The notes: a model not told the origin generated them from the letters alone. A stretch of 64,000 nucleotides of DNA from CAJQQY01 sp045104975 (GCA_045104975.1 JBGCCY010000168.1:1-64000), one strand, 5' to 3'. Positions 55,325 to 64,000 are shown, numbered from the stretch's first letter. Translations and numbers: made by a program.

Positions 55325-57691
55325 TCATTCTTTTAAATTATTCACAGGATTAACTCTTGCCGCTTTCATCGTTTGTAAACTTACTGTCAACCAAGCAATC
55401 GCAAGGGTCAACAAACCTGCCATGACGAAAAACCAAACAGATAAATCTATGCTAAAGGCAAAATCATCTAACCATTTTTTGGCAATAAAATAACTGATCG
55501 GAATTCCAATGAAAATCGCAATCAAAACCATTTTGGTAAAATCTAAAGTGAGCAAACGAATGATCGAAAATGAGTTAGCTCCTAAAACTTTTCGAATAGA
55601 AATCTCTTTGATTCTTCGCTGTGCCGTGAATGCTGCCAGACCAAAAAGTCCTAAGCATGAAATGATAATGGCAAAGCCCGCAAAATATTTGGATAAGGTA
55701 GAAACTCGTTTTTCTGATTCATATAATTCTTGATAATCCATATCTAAAAAATGATATTCGAAAGGAATATTTGGTGCAGCTTTTTTATGAAAATTTTCAA
55801 GTTCTGCTAAGGTATTTTGTTCCTCCCCAGCTCGAATTTTCACCATAATTTTTTCGCCGTCATTAGGCTCAAGCAATCGAAAAAAGAAAGGCGCAATATC
55901 TTTGTAAAGTGATTCATAATGGAAATCTTTGACCACTCCAATGATTTCAAAATCACTTCCCCAAAGATTAAAACGCTTGCCTATCGGGTCTTCCAAGCCC
56001 ATCGTTTTAATGCCTGTTTCATTAAAAATAACTTTCGTGTATTCATTGTTATAATCTTTGGAAAAAGTTCGTCCAGCTACCGTTTCCACACCTAGCATTT
56101 CCAATAAGTCATAATTGATATTGAAATGATTAAAAGTATATACTCGTTCGGGGTCTATTCCTTCCCAGTCAAAATCACCGTCGGTAGAGGCAGTTTGATC
56201 AACAAAACTTCCCCACATACTGGAGGCATCGACGACACCAGGAATATTTTTTATTTCGGATATAAATGCATCTTGGCTAACTGTTTCCGTTTTACTAAAT
56301 TTAAAATGAACAACATTTTCTTTATTGAAACCTAGTTTTTTGTTTTGGATAAATTCAATTTGTTTGTACACTACCAAAACAGAAACAATCAAAATAATTG
56401 AAATCGAAAATTGAAAAACAACCAATCCTTTTCGAGCCCAAAGTTCGCCCAACGAGTTTTTTATATTTCCTTTGAAAACTTTTGCCGGGCTAAATCCTGA
56501 CAAATAAAATGCGGGATAACTTCCAGAAATAATTCCAGTTAAAAAGGTGATTCCAAAAATGGTAGAAATAATAGTTGGGTCTAAACTTAAAGAAAGTTGC
56601 TTCCCTGTTATTTCATTAAAATTTGGTAGCACTAATAAAATGATCAAAACTGAAAAGGATAATGATAAAAAACTCAGAATCAACGACTCCCCCAAATATT
56701 GAAATATCAAAGTTTGACGATTAGCACCAATCGTTTTTTTGACTCCAATTTCTTTAAATTTTCGCGTAGCTTTTGCAGTCGATAAATTCATGAAATTGAT
56801 ACAAGCAATCAATAAAATAAAAAACGCAATGATGGAAAATAATCGAACATAAGTGATTCTCCCTCCTGATTGAACTCCATTTTCAAAAGTTCCATTTAGA
56901 TAATTTTTAGAATATTTTTGGGAGGTTAAATCCACATTTGAAGTAGGTCTTTTTCCTTTGAGAAATCCTTTCAGCTTATCGTTAACTTTTTTAATATCCG
57001 CTCCTTCCTTAAGTAAGACATAGGTCTCACCATTAAAATTAAACCAATGCGTTCGGTCTCCTTGATTTTCTAAATACAAATCGTAGGACAACAAATAATC
57101 AAATTGCATGGAAGAATTATTCGGAATGTTTTTAAAAACGCCTGCAATAATTGCCTCAACATTTCCAGTATGCGCTTCGTAAGTCACCGTTTTTCCAATC
57201 GCAGTTTTTGAATCTTTATAAAACTTATTAGCTAATTCTTCAGATATAACGATTCCATTTTTGTTAGGAAAAAGTTTCTCTTGGTTGCCTTCCAACATTT
57301 CGTAAGAAAATAACTGGAAAAAATTATCCGTTACAAATCTTCCTTTCGCACTCAAATAAACATTGTTAGAGGTCAACCCATAAGCATCAAATGCTCTTGA
57401 GGAACTTGCAGCGTCTTTAACTTCAGGCATCTCTTCTTTGGCAGCATCACCAAAAAGTGCAGGGGTTGATTTCCAAGTGACTATTTTTTCATTCCCAAAA
57501 TGATGGGATAAAACCTGATAAAGGTGCGCATCATTTTTATGAAATTTATCCACATTGATTTCGTCATTTACCCACATGAAAATCATAATCGCACAAGCCA
57601 ACCCTGTGGACAAACCAATCAAGTTAATCAAAAAAGTACTCTTGTCTTTTTTGAAATTTCGGAATGCAAGTTTAATGTTATGATTGAACAT
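55325..57691 (-). CDS. ABC transporter permease, array member 11
   Basis: 788 aa. TM1 LINLIGLSTGLACAIMIFMWVNDEINVDKFHKND; coupling motifs KFKEIGVKKTIGAN near 309 and RIKEISIRKVLGAN near 691, followed by SFSIIRLLTLDFTKMV. Closest relative of member 10 along the entire length, particularly from TM6 to the end. The first 40 codons also match at the DNA level, apart from silent changes. It lies 84 bp downstream of the acylase-like gene and is presumably transcribed with it from the second sigma-54-like promoter. Confidence 0.93.
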   Translation of the reverse strand: MFNHNIKLAFRNFKKDKSTFLINLIGLSTGLACAIMIFMWVNDEINVDKFHKNDAHLYQVLSHHFGNEKIVTWKSTPALFGDAAKEEMPEVKDAASSSRAFDAYGLTSNNVYLSAKGRFVTDNFFQLFSYEMLEGNQEKLFPNKNGIVISEELANKFYKDSKTAIGKTVTYEAHTGNVEAIIAGVFKNIPNNSSMQFDYLLSYDLYLENQGDRTHWFNFNGETYVLLKEGADIKKVNDKLKGFLKGKRPTSNVDLTSQKYSKNYLNGTFENGVQSGGRITYVRLFSIIAFFILLIACINFMNLSTAKATRKFKEIGVKKTIGANRQTLIFQYLGESLILSFLSLSFSVLIILLVLPNFNEITGKQLSLSLDPTIISTIFGITFLTGIISGSYPAFYLSGFSPAKVFKGNIKNSLGELWARKGLVVFQFSISIILIVSVLVVYKQIEFIQNKKLGFNKENVVHFKFSKTETVSQDAFISEIKNIPGVVDASSMWGSFVDQTASTDGDFDWEGIDPERVYTFNHFNINYDLLEMLGVETVAGRTFSKDYNNEYTKVIFNETGIKTMGLEDPIGKRFNLWGSDFEIIGVVKDFHYESLYKDIAPFFFRLLEPNDGEKIMVKIRAGEEQNTLAELENFHKKAAPNIPFEYHFLDMDYQELYESEKRVSTLSKYFAGFAIIISCLGLFGLAAFTAQRRIKEISIRKVLGANSFSIIRLLTLDFTKMVLIAIFIGIPISYFIAKKWLDDFAFSIDLSVWFFVMAGLLTLAIAWLTVSLQTMKAARVNPVNNLKE

Positions 57692-57775
57692 AGATTATGG
57701 ATTTATGATTCACGATTATAGATTTCGAAAATTATGGATTCACGATTGAAGGTGATCCATCATCTTTAATCACTC
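57692..57775. repeat. Degenerate GATTATGGATT direct repeats in array gap
   Basis: At least four diverged units: GATTATGGATTTATG, GATTCACGATTATAG, AATTATGGATTCACG and a trailing GATTGAAGG. The gap between permease 11 and the acylase-like gene consists almost wholly of them. Confidence 0.5.
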
Positions 57776-59332
57776 TTACTTTGACGTTTTCTTAGTAAAC
57801 ATTTTATGAATGATCGTCCATTCTCCCTCGACCTTCAGCAACATAAAATAATCGATATAAGGTGTCTCACTTTTTGGATGTGAAATTTCGACTTTGGCTA
57901 CCGCAGCATCATTTTCAAAATCAATCGAAAGAATTTTTCCATTTTCGCCTGTTGGTTGACCTTCCTTGGTATCCTTGATATAATCAGTTCCCGACCAAAC
58001 TTTGAACGCTCCTTTCTTCACATAATATAAATTCAAGTCAGGATGAAAAGCCTTTTTCAAAAGTTCAGGTTTTCCGCCAGTTGAACCTTCGATATATTTC
58101 ATTAAAGTTTTAGTAATGAGTTCTTTTTCCGTTGACACACTTTTCAAACTTATCAGATTTTTAGTTTTTTGCTCAGCTTGAATTTTTTCAATCATTTGAG
58201 TAGCGTTGCTATTTTCAGGATTGAGTGCAAACGATTTTTTGTAATTTTTAATGGCAGCATTATATTTTTTATTGGCAAATAATGCTTCTCCATAACTATC
58301 ATATAGGTTCGCATTTTTAGGAAATAATTTTGTTCCATATTCAAAAATGGCACTCGCACCTTTTGCATTTCCTTTGTCATTCAACCATTCGTAGCCAATC
58401 GTATTTAGGAAATTAGCGAAGTCCCCTTTAAAGTTTTCTAAGTCTTTACCTATTTTTCCTTGGCTATCTTTTTCCCATGCTTCTCGAATGTATCTTGTTG
58501 GATTTTCAGCATCGTTATACTTCGAATAAATCTCATAGCCTTTGGTATCTTTTGGAAAAAGTTCGGGAATTAAAAGTGTATGCGCTCCTTTTTGCAATTC
58601 CTCTTTTAAATTAATTTCTACAAAGTTTTCATAGTTTTGATAATGATAAACCCGAACGACCAAGTTTTCCAAATCATAAATTGTGGAATATTGTGTTGCT
58701 CGATCTTGTGCTAAATTTTTCATCACCAACCCACAATAATCAACAGAAGGAGTTGCCTTTGAACTGTTGATAAATTTCAAACCATTTTGATAAAAAGGTA
58801 TATTGACATCCGCAAGTGATTTAGTTTGAGATGGATAAAAATTGGAAAAAGATTTTTCTGCATCATTTCCAATAATTAATTCATCACCTTCCACAATTAA
58901 GTAATCTCCTTTTTGGTCTACGAATACAATCATAGAATTAGTGAAACCGCCCAAGTTTATTTTAGCTAAATAAGCTTTTACATCATTCACCGAAGCATAG
59001 GAATGCATGATGTGACGAATCATTTTACTTATCGACATTTTAGTTTTTCCTTTGGTATTTTTCACCTCTAAATAAGGCATTGCAAATCCATCAAACATTA
59101 AACCTCCGTCATTGATTGCTCCTTGTGCAAATCCATCAATGAACCCAACATTCATAATTCCATACTTTTCATTTCCTTTGGGCGTAAACCAAATTTGCGT
59201 ATTCGGATTATGCCAATCTTCATTATTCCCAACAATGGTTTTTTCATCGTGAGTTATTTTATACATACTACACGCATAAGTTGCATTGGAAAATAACAAT
59301 ATAATTACAAGTGAAATCAAGATGTTTTTCAT
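57776..59332 (-). CDS. Secreted Ntn-hydrolase-like (C45/choloylglycine-hydrolase-type) protein fused to TPR and NTF2-like domains
   Basis: 518 aa with three parts. A signal peptide (1-20, ending NATYA) leaves Cys21 at the mature N-terminus, directly followed by SMYKITHDEKTIVGNNEDW. An exposed N-terminal Cys plus GNxxD is the pattern of linear-amide Ntn hydrolases (penicillin V acylase and acyl-coenzyme A:6-APA acyltransferase types), with GAINDGGLMFDGF and the later GGFTNSMIVFVDQKGDYLIVEGDE as core strands. Residues about 325-385 hold TPR-like repeats. The last 120 (ELITKTLMKYIEGSTGGKPELLKKAFHPD to MLLKVEGEWTIIHKMF) are an NTF2/lumazine-binding-like domain. It could hydrolyse an amide signal or antibiotic handled by the permeases; that link is inference. 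Confidence 0.8.
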   Translation of the reverse strand: MKNILISLVIILLFSNATYACSMYKITHDEKTIVGNNEDWHNPNTQIWFTPKGNEKYGIMNVGFIDGFAQGAINDGGLMFDGFAMPYLEVKNTKGKTKMSISKMIRHIMHSYASVNDVKAYLAKINLGGFTNSMIVFVDQKGDYLIVEGDELIIGNDAEKSFSNFYPSQTKSLADVNIPFYQNGLKFINSSKATPSVDYCGLVMKNLAQDRATQYSTIYDLENLVVRVYHYQNYENFVEINLKEELQKGAHTLLIPELFPKDTKGYEIYSKYNDAENPTRYIREAWEKDSQGKIGKDLENFKGDFANFLNTIGYEWLNDKGNAKGASAIFEYGTKLFPKNANLYDSYGEALFANKKYNAAIKNYKKSFALNPENSNATQMIEKIQAEQKTKNLISLKSVSTEKELITKTLMKYIEGSTGGKPELLKKAFHPDLNLYYVKKGAFKVWSGTDYIKDTKEGQPTGENGKILSIDFENDAAVAKVEISHPKSETPYIDYFMLLKVEGEWTIIHKMFTKKTSK

Positions 59333-59427
59333 GTCTTTATTTTTATTTCTTTACAATTAAATGAGTTTCCTCTTTGGAAGAGAATTTTTATTCCTAATAA
59401 AAAGAGCAATTCGTTCAAGAATAAAGT

Positions 59428-59443
59428 CCAATGGATATGCCAA
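59428..59443 (-). promoter_or_regulatory. Sigma-54-like promoter upstream of the acylase-like gene
   Basis: Minus strand TTGGCATATCCATTGG, the same element as at 55077-55092 with two changes; both are followed by a TTTATT a few bases on. Start near 59416, leader about 84 nt. Confidence 0.5.
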
Positions 59444-59506
59444 TAAATCAACTTACTGACTATCAATAATTTACAAAGCAAATAAAATAGAAATTGTTTT
59501 TTGAGT

Positions 59507-59541
59507 GTCCATATTTGAACAGTTATCGTTCAAATATGGAC
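59507..59541 (-). promoter_or_regulatory. Paired 14-bp dyads (putative activator sites) upstream of the acylase-like gene
   Basis: GTCCATATTTGAAC at 59507-59520, 7-bp spacer, GTTCAAATATGGAC at 59528-59541; the two arms are also perfect inverted repeats of each other. Spacer length, 21-bp centre distance and the 64 bp to the -24 element equal those of the site at 55156-55190. Confidence 0.7.
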
Positions 59542-59561
59542 GAAAAAATAATAGCATTTTT

Positions 59562-61973
59562 TTACTCATCTTTTAAAGACTGAACAGGATTCGCACTTGC
59601 CGCTTTTATGGTTTGTAAACCAACTGTCGCCCACGCAATAAATAAAACCAATAAAGCAGGAATAAAAAATAGCCACCACGTAAGAGTAATGTTATAAGCA
59701 AAGTTATCTAACCAACTTTGAGCGATGAGATAACTGATTGGAATAGAAATACAGATAGCTATTATGACTGTTTTAGTAAAATCACTTGTCAGCATTTTTA
59801 CGATTTCAAAAACACTTGAACCTAAAACTTTTCGGATGCCGATTTCTTTTTTTCTTCGCTCAGCTGTGAACATAGCCAAACCAAATAATCCTAAACATGA
59901 AATTAAAATGGCTAAGCCAGCAAAATATTTTGACAAAGTTGAGACCTTGGTTTCTGCTTCGTAAAGCGCTTGGTATTCATCATCTAAAAAGGTAAACTCA
60001 AAAGAATAAGCAGGAAGAAACTCTTGATGAATCTTTTTGATTTTATCGATTGTAATTGTCTCTGTTCCTGCTTTTATTTTAAGCATTATATTTCCTCCAT
60101 GTGAGTCAAATCTAAAAATGAGTGGTTCTAATTCATTATGAAGTGATCCGTAATGGAAATTTTTTACTACGCCAATTATTTCACTTCCTCCATTCATGGA
60201 TATTTTTTGGCCAATTGGATTTTCAATTTCCATCTTCTTCACCGCCGCTTCATTTAAGATTACTTTGCTATAGCTATCATTATGCTCTTTTGAAAAAGTA
60301 CGCCCTGCTCCTAATTCTATTCCTAAAGTTTCAATAAAGTCATATCCTATAATTGGCGATTTAAAAATAAAATTTCTGTTGCTTTCATCACCATTCCATA
60401 TAAGTCCACTTTGCCCATATACTTTGGTCAAAATATTTCCTGACATATTAGTTACTGTAATAACCTCCGGAACTTCTTTTAAGCGAGACATAAAAGAGTA
60501 AAATTTCTCATTAGAATTTCCTTCTTGATTTAATCCATTCCATTGATCGTAGAGATTACCTTTCCATTCGAAACTAATAATGTTATCTCTGTTATAACCT
60601 AGATTTTTAGATTGAGTCATTTCGATTTGTTCGTTAACAACCAAAAGACCAACTATAAAAAGGATAGATAATGCAAACTGAAAAACTACTAACCCTTTCC
60701 TTATCCATTGCTCTCCAAATGAAATATTCAACTTTCCTTTCAATACGGTTACTGACTTAAAACTGGATAAATAAAATGCGGGGTAGCAACCAGCAATAAA
60801 TCCAGTCAAAAGAGTAATACCCAAAGCAGAACTGATGAGTTCAATATCCCATACCAATTGAAGCGTCTTTCCAGTTATCTGATTAAACTGTGGTAAAAAC
60901 AATATCATCATAATCACAGCAGCGATTAATGATAAAAATGAAATTAGAATGGACTCACTTATAAATTGAAAAACTAAATTACGACGGGAAGCACCGATAG
61001 TCTTTTTGATTCCAATTTCTTTCATTTTTAACGATGCCCTTGCTGTAGATAAATTCATAAAATTGACACAAGCAATCAATAAAATGAAAAATGCAATAAG
61101 AGAAAATAAACGAACGTAAGTAATTCTTCCTCCTGTTATTTTCCCATTTTCATATTGACCATGCAAATATTTATCAGAATATTTTTGAGCAAATAAAGTG
61201 CTTTTTGAATTGCCTTCCGCTTTTGTTTTTAATAATCCTTTTATTTTTTGATTGAATTGATTTAAGTTGGTTCCTTTCTTTAAAACCACATATGTATCTG
61301 CATAACCTCCTGTCCATTCTTTTGACCATTGATCATTTGATAATAATTGTTCAATATTAAAAACAACATCAAATTGTTCTGTTGAGTTGGATGAAGGAGT
61401 CTTAAAAATTCCTGTAATTTGAAATGTTCCTTGAAAGCCAGTATGCTCCCACTCCAATGTTTTTCCAATTAGGTTATCTGTTGTACTAAATAATTTATTT
61501 GCTAAATCTTCAGAAATCACAATACTTGATTTGTCAACCAATACTTGATCTTTGTCTCCTTCAATTAAATCATAAGAAAACACCTGAAAATAATCTTTAC
61601 TTGAAATCAATCCTTTTGCAGCTATTTGATTCTTGCCATTTGAAAAAACCCCTTTCTTTCCTTGCCAATTAAAAAAGTCATTAACACTTATGGCATACTC
61701 TATTTCTGGCATCGTCTTTTTCAATTCTTCTGCCAATGGAGTTGGTGTCTCTTCCAATGTTAAGACACGCGGAGATAAATCAAGATTATGCATTACTTGA
61801 TAAAGCTGACTATCCTGCTCATGGAATTTATCCATATTCATCTCATCATTCACCCACAAATAAATCAAGAGTGCACAAGCCAATCCAGTAGACAAACCAA
61901 TGAGGTTAATCAAAAAAGAAGTTTTATTCTTTTGAAAACTTCGAAATGTAAGTTTAATGTTATGCTTCCACAT
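59562..61973 (-). CDS. ABC transporter permease, array member 12
   Basis: 803 aa. TM1 LINLIGLSTGLACALLIYLWVNDEMNMDKFHEQDSQLYQV; coupling motifs KMKEIGIKKTIGAS near 315 and RKKEIGIRKVLGSS near 707. Pairs with member 13: both have GSS after the second motif, TAERRKKEIGIRKVLGSS, then MLTSDFTKTV, and end NPVxSLKDE. A Gly/Asn-rich stretch in domain 2 (NLYDQWNGLNQEGNSNEKFYSF) is specific to this member. Its 3' end borders the region with the second sigma-54-like promoter; its own promoter lies beyond the window with member 13. Confidence 0.93.
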   Translation of the reverse strand: MWKHNIKLTFRSFQKNKTSFLINLIGLSTGLACALLIYLWVNDEMNMDKFHEQDSQLYQVMHNLDLSPRVLTLEETPTPLAEELKKTMPEIEYAISVNDFFNWQGKKGVFSNGKNQIAAKGLISSKDYFQVFSYDLIEGDKDQVLVDKSSIVISEDLANKLFSTTDNLIGKTLEWEHTGFQGTFQITGIFKTPSSNSTEQFDVVFNIEQLLSNDQWSKEWTGGYADTYVVLKKGTNLNQFNQKIKGLLKTKAEGNSKSTLFAQKYSDKYLHGQYENGKITGGRITYVRLFSLIAFFILLIACVNFMNLSTARASLKMKEIGIKKTIGASRRNLVFQFISESILISFLSLIAAVIMMILFLPQFNQITGKTLQLVWDIELISSALGITLLTGFIAGCYPAFYLSSFKSVTVLKGKLNISFGEQWIRKGLVVFQFALSILFIVGLLVVNEQIEMTQSKNLGYNRDNIISFEWKGNLYDQWNGLNQEGNSNEKFYSFMSRLKEVPEVITVTNMSGNILTKVYGQSGLIWNGDESNRNFIFKSPIIGYDFIETLGIELGAGRTFSKEHNDSYSKVILNEAAVKKMEIENPIGQKISMNGGSEIIGVVKNFHYGSLHNELEPLIFRFDSHGGNIMLKIKAGTETITIDKIKKIHQEFLPAYSFEFTFLDDEYQALYEAETKVSTLSKYFAGLAILISCLGLFGLAMFTAERRKKEIGIRKVLGSSVFEIVKMLTSDFTKTVIIAICISIPISYLIAQSWLDNFAYNITLTWWLFFIPALLVLFIAWATVGLQTIKAASANPVQSLKDE

Positions 61974-61991
61974 GATAATTAGGATTTAGAG

Positions 61992-64000
61992 TTATTCATC
62001 TTTTAATGACTCCACAGGATTGACACTTGCCGCTTTTATCGTTTGCATTCCGACCGTGCACCATGCAACAAAAAGCACCATCAAACTAGGCACTAAAAAT
62101 AGCCACCAACTTAATTCAATTCCATAGGCAAAATTTGCCATCCAACTTTTTGCAATTAAAAAACTAATGGGCAACGAAATCAAAATGGCAATAAAAACTG
62201 TTTTGGTAAAATCACTTGTCAGCATTCGAACAATTCCAAAAATACTTGAACCCAATACTTTTCGAATTCCAATTTCTTTTTTTCTTCGTTCAGCGGTGAA
62301 CATCGCCAAGCCAAACAATCCTAAGCAAGAAATAACAATTGCCAAACCACTAAAGTATTTTGATAATGTGGCTACTCGACTTTCTGCTTCATACAAGGCT
62401 TGATAATCATCATCTACAAATGAATATTCAAAAGGAAATGCAGGATGAAATTTTTGGAAAACTTCTTCTAATTTGACGATGGCAGTTTTTTCCTCACCTG
62501 ATTTTATTTTTACCAGAATATTATTCCCTCGGGTTGTAACCCTGAAAATTAATGGTTCAATTTTATGATGAATAGAGCCATAATTAAAGTCATTGACTAC
62601 TCCTATTATTTCTCGAAGGGTGTCACCGTAACCAATATTCATTCCTACAGGATTATCTAACTGCATCATTTTTCGAGCAGATTCATTGATGATAATTTTA
62701 TTAAAATCCTCTTGATGTTCTAGGGAGGGAGTCCGTCCTGCAAGCAATTCAATATCCATCGTCTCTATCACATCAGGTCCAATAATTGGCGACTTAAAAG
62801 AATATTTTTTATCATCCTCTTGACCTCGCCATGAATATCCGCCTTGCGTACCTCTTCCACTCTGTAAATCCCCCCACATACGACCAGCATTCAATACCCC
62901 TGAAACATTTTTCACTTCGGTTATAAATGTTTCTGATTTAGCTGTATTTGGTCTTTTAAAACTCAGTACGTTATCTCGCTGATATCCTAAATTTTGAGTC
63001 TGGATAAATTCCATTTGCTGTTGTACAACGAGTACTCCAACGATAAAAATGATTGACAAACCAAACTGAAATACTACTAACCCTTTCCTTATCCATTGTT
63101 CGCCAAAAGAAATAATTCTTTTTCCTTTTAATACTTCTGAAGGTTTAAATTGGGAAAGATAAAATGCGGAATAGCTTCCAGAAACCAACCCAGTAAAAAG
63201 AGTAATTAAGAATAATGTGATTACAAAATTGAAACTCCAATTAAACTTCAGCGCTTTACTTGTAATGTCATTGAAGCTTGGCATAATCATCAGTACTAAA
63301 AGTAATGCAATCAATAAAGACAAAAATGACATCAAAATGGATTCACTCAAGAACTGTTGAATAAGTGATTGACGATTTGCCCCTATCGTTTTTTTCACTC
63401 CTATTTCTTTCATTTTGGTAGAGGCTTGTGCAGTAGATAAGTTTATAAAATTGATACATGCGATCAATAAGATAAAAGCGGCAATAATCGAAAACAACCA
63501 AACGTAACTGATTCGGCCTCCAGCAATTTTTCCATTCTCATATTTTCCATTCAAATATTTATCAGAAAATCGCTGCGCGAAAAGTCGAGATTTTTTTCTC
63601 TCATCAGTCTTTGTATTCATAAAAGGAGCCAATCTATTATTGAATTTTTCTGCATCTATCTCAGGTTTTAAAACAAAGAAAGTTTTAGCATAATCTCCAT
63701 TCCATTTCCCAGCATATTCATCTGCATCAACCAACAATTGCATATTCCAGACAAAGTCAAATTGAAGTGTAGAATTACTAGGTGGCGTTTCAAATACTGC
63801 TGCTATTCGAAATAATTTTTCTTCTTGATATCTTTTACATTTTATGGTTTTTCCAATTACATTTTCAGTTGTTGAAAATAAGTCTCGAGCAAATTTTTCG
63901 GAAATGGCAATATTATTTTTGTCTTTTAAAAAACTCTGCCCATCACTTTTTTTTATAGGAAAAGTAAATACTTCGAAGAAATTTTCACTCGCATACAATC
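61992..64000 (-). CDS. ABC transporter permease, array member 13 (partial, 5' end outside window)
   Basis: 669 codons visible, open to the right edge; no start codon is in the window. By alignment with member 12 about 130 N-terminal residues (TM1 and the beginning of periplasmic domain 1) are missing. The visible part starts in SENFFEVFTFPIKKSDGQSFLKDKNN, and contains KMKEIGVKKTIGAN and RKKEIGIRKVLGSS. Tail NPVESLKDE. 18 bp separate it from member 12, so the two are one unit whose promoter, and possibly the missing ATPase and regulator genes, would be to the right. Confidence 0.92.
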   Translation of the reverse strand, partial: LYASENFFEVFTFPIKKSDGQSFLKDKNNIAISEKFARDLFSTTENVIGKTIKCKRYQEEKLFRIAAVFETPPSNSTLQFDFVWNMQLLVDADEYAGKWNGDYAKTFFVLKPEIDAEKFNNRLAPFMNTKTDERKKSRLFAQRFSDKYLNGKYENGKIAGGRISYVWLFSIIAAFILLIACINFINLSTAQASTKMKEIGVKKTIGANRQSLIQQFLSESILMSFLSLLIALLLVLMIMPSFNDITSKALKFNWSFNFVITLFLITLFTGLVSGSYSAFYLSQFKPSEVLKGKRIISFGEQWIRKGLVVFQFGLSIIFIVGVLVVQQQMEFIQTQNLGYQRDNVLSFKRPNTAKSETFITEVKNVSGVLNAGRMWGDLQSGRGTQGGYSWRGQEDDKKYSFKSPIIGPDVIETMDIELLAGRTPSLEHQEDFNKIIINESARKMMQLDNPVGMNIGYGDTLREIIGVVNDFNYGSIHHKIEPLIFRVTTRGNNILVKIKSGEEKTAIVKLEEVFQKFHPAFPFEYSFVDDDYQALYEAESRVATLSKYFSGLAIVISCLGLFGLAMFTAERRKKEIGIRKVLGSSIFGIVRMLTSDFTKTVFIAILISLPISFLIAKSWMANFAYGIELSWWLFLVPSLMVLFVAWCTVGMQTIKAASVNPVESLKDE

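Noticed and set aside
63996..63998. TTG as a start codon for permease 13
   Set aside because: Alignment to permease 12 shows about 130 residues are missing before it; the frame remains open to the window edge, so the true start lies outside.
30229..64000. The repetitive permease array as a composite transposon or phage region
   Set aside because: No transposase, integrase, att site or terminal repeats are present, and base composition matches the rest of the window.

Overview
The window is AT-rich, chromosomal DNA from a member of the Bacteroidota, most likely a Saprospiria- or Cytophagia-type marine or soil bacterium. The basis is family content (DUF5916 barrel protein, Omp28-like and LVIVD lipoproteins, T9SS-tail-like secreted protein, 800-residue MacB/FtsX-like permeases), lipoprotein signals, and TTTG-N21-TAnnTTTG promoters typical of the phylum. 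No rRNA, tRNA, CRISPR array or insertion sequence was seen.

Left part (1-9.1 kb). A minus-strand gene running off the left edge encodes an adenylation-carrier-sulfotransferase megasynthase. A few kilobases away lie a discrete malonyl-transferase-like protein and a Coq4-family protein, which suggest the edge of a biosynthetic locus. Between them are an Omp28/thioredoxin-like lipoprotein, an AraC regulator, a NUDIX hydrolase, and a small secreted protein preceded by three diverged copies of one promoter. Two of those copies end in near-identical strong terminators and look like short non-coding transcription units.

Middle (9.2-30.2 kb). Plus-strand envelope genes (LVIVD lipoprotein, TPR lipoprotein, two outer-membrane-type proteins, a large zinc metalloprotease) lead to a complete histidine operon. 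It has a canonical promoter, a histidine-rich leader peptide, an intrinsic terminator (attenuation), then hisG, a hisD-hisC fusion, hisB (bifunctional), hisH, hisA, hisF and hisIE. Then come a small membrane protein, a DUF5916 protein, a glycosyltransferase and an M20 peptidase.

Right part (30.2-64 kb). The last 34 kb is one minus-strand array of 13 paralogous, full-length (about 790-812 aa) ABC transporter permeases of the MacB/FtsX type; the last one is cut by the window edge. No ATP-binding subunit, adaptor or outer-membrane channel is present, so these must borrow an ATPase encoded elsewhere. Only two other genes sit inside the array: a 101-aa unknown and a secreted Ntn-hydrolase/TPR/NTF2-like fusion. 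Two internal intergenic regions carry the same promoter module: a sigma-54-like -24/-12 element with a pair of 14-bp dyads exactly 64 bp away in both. The array also contains a vestige of a lost permease and a family of short GATTATGGATT inverted repeats in its gaps, signs of repeated duplication and deletion. The regulated, ATPase-less permease array with its embedded acylase-like gene is the most unusual system in the window.
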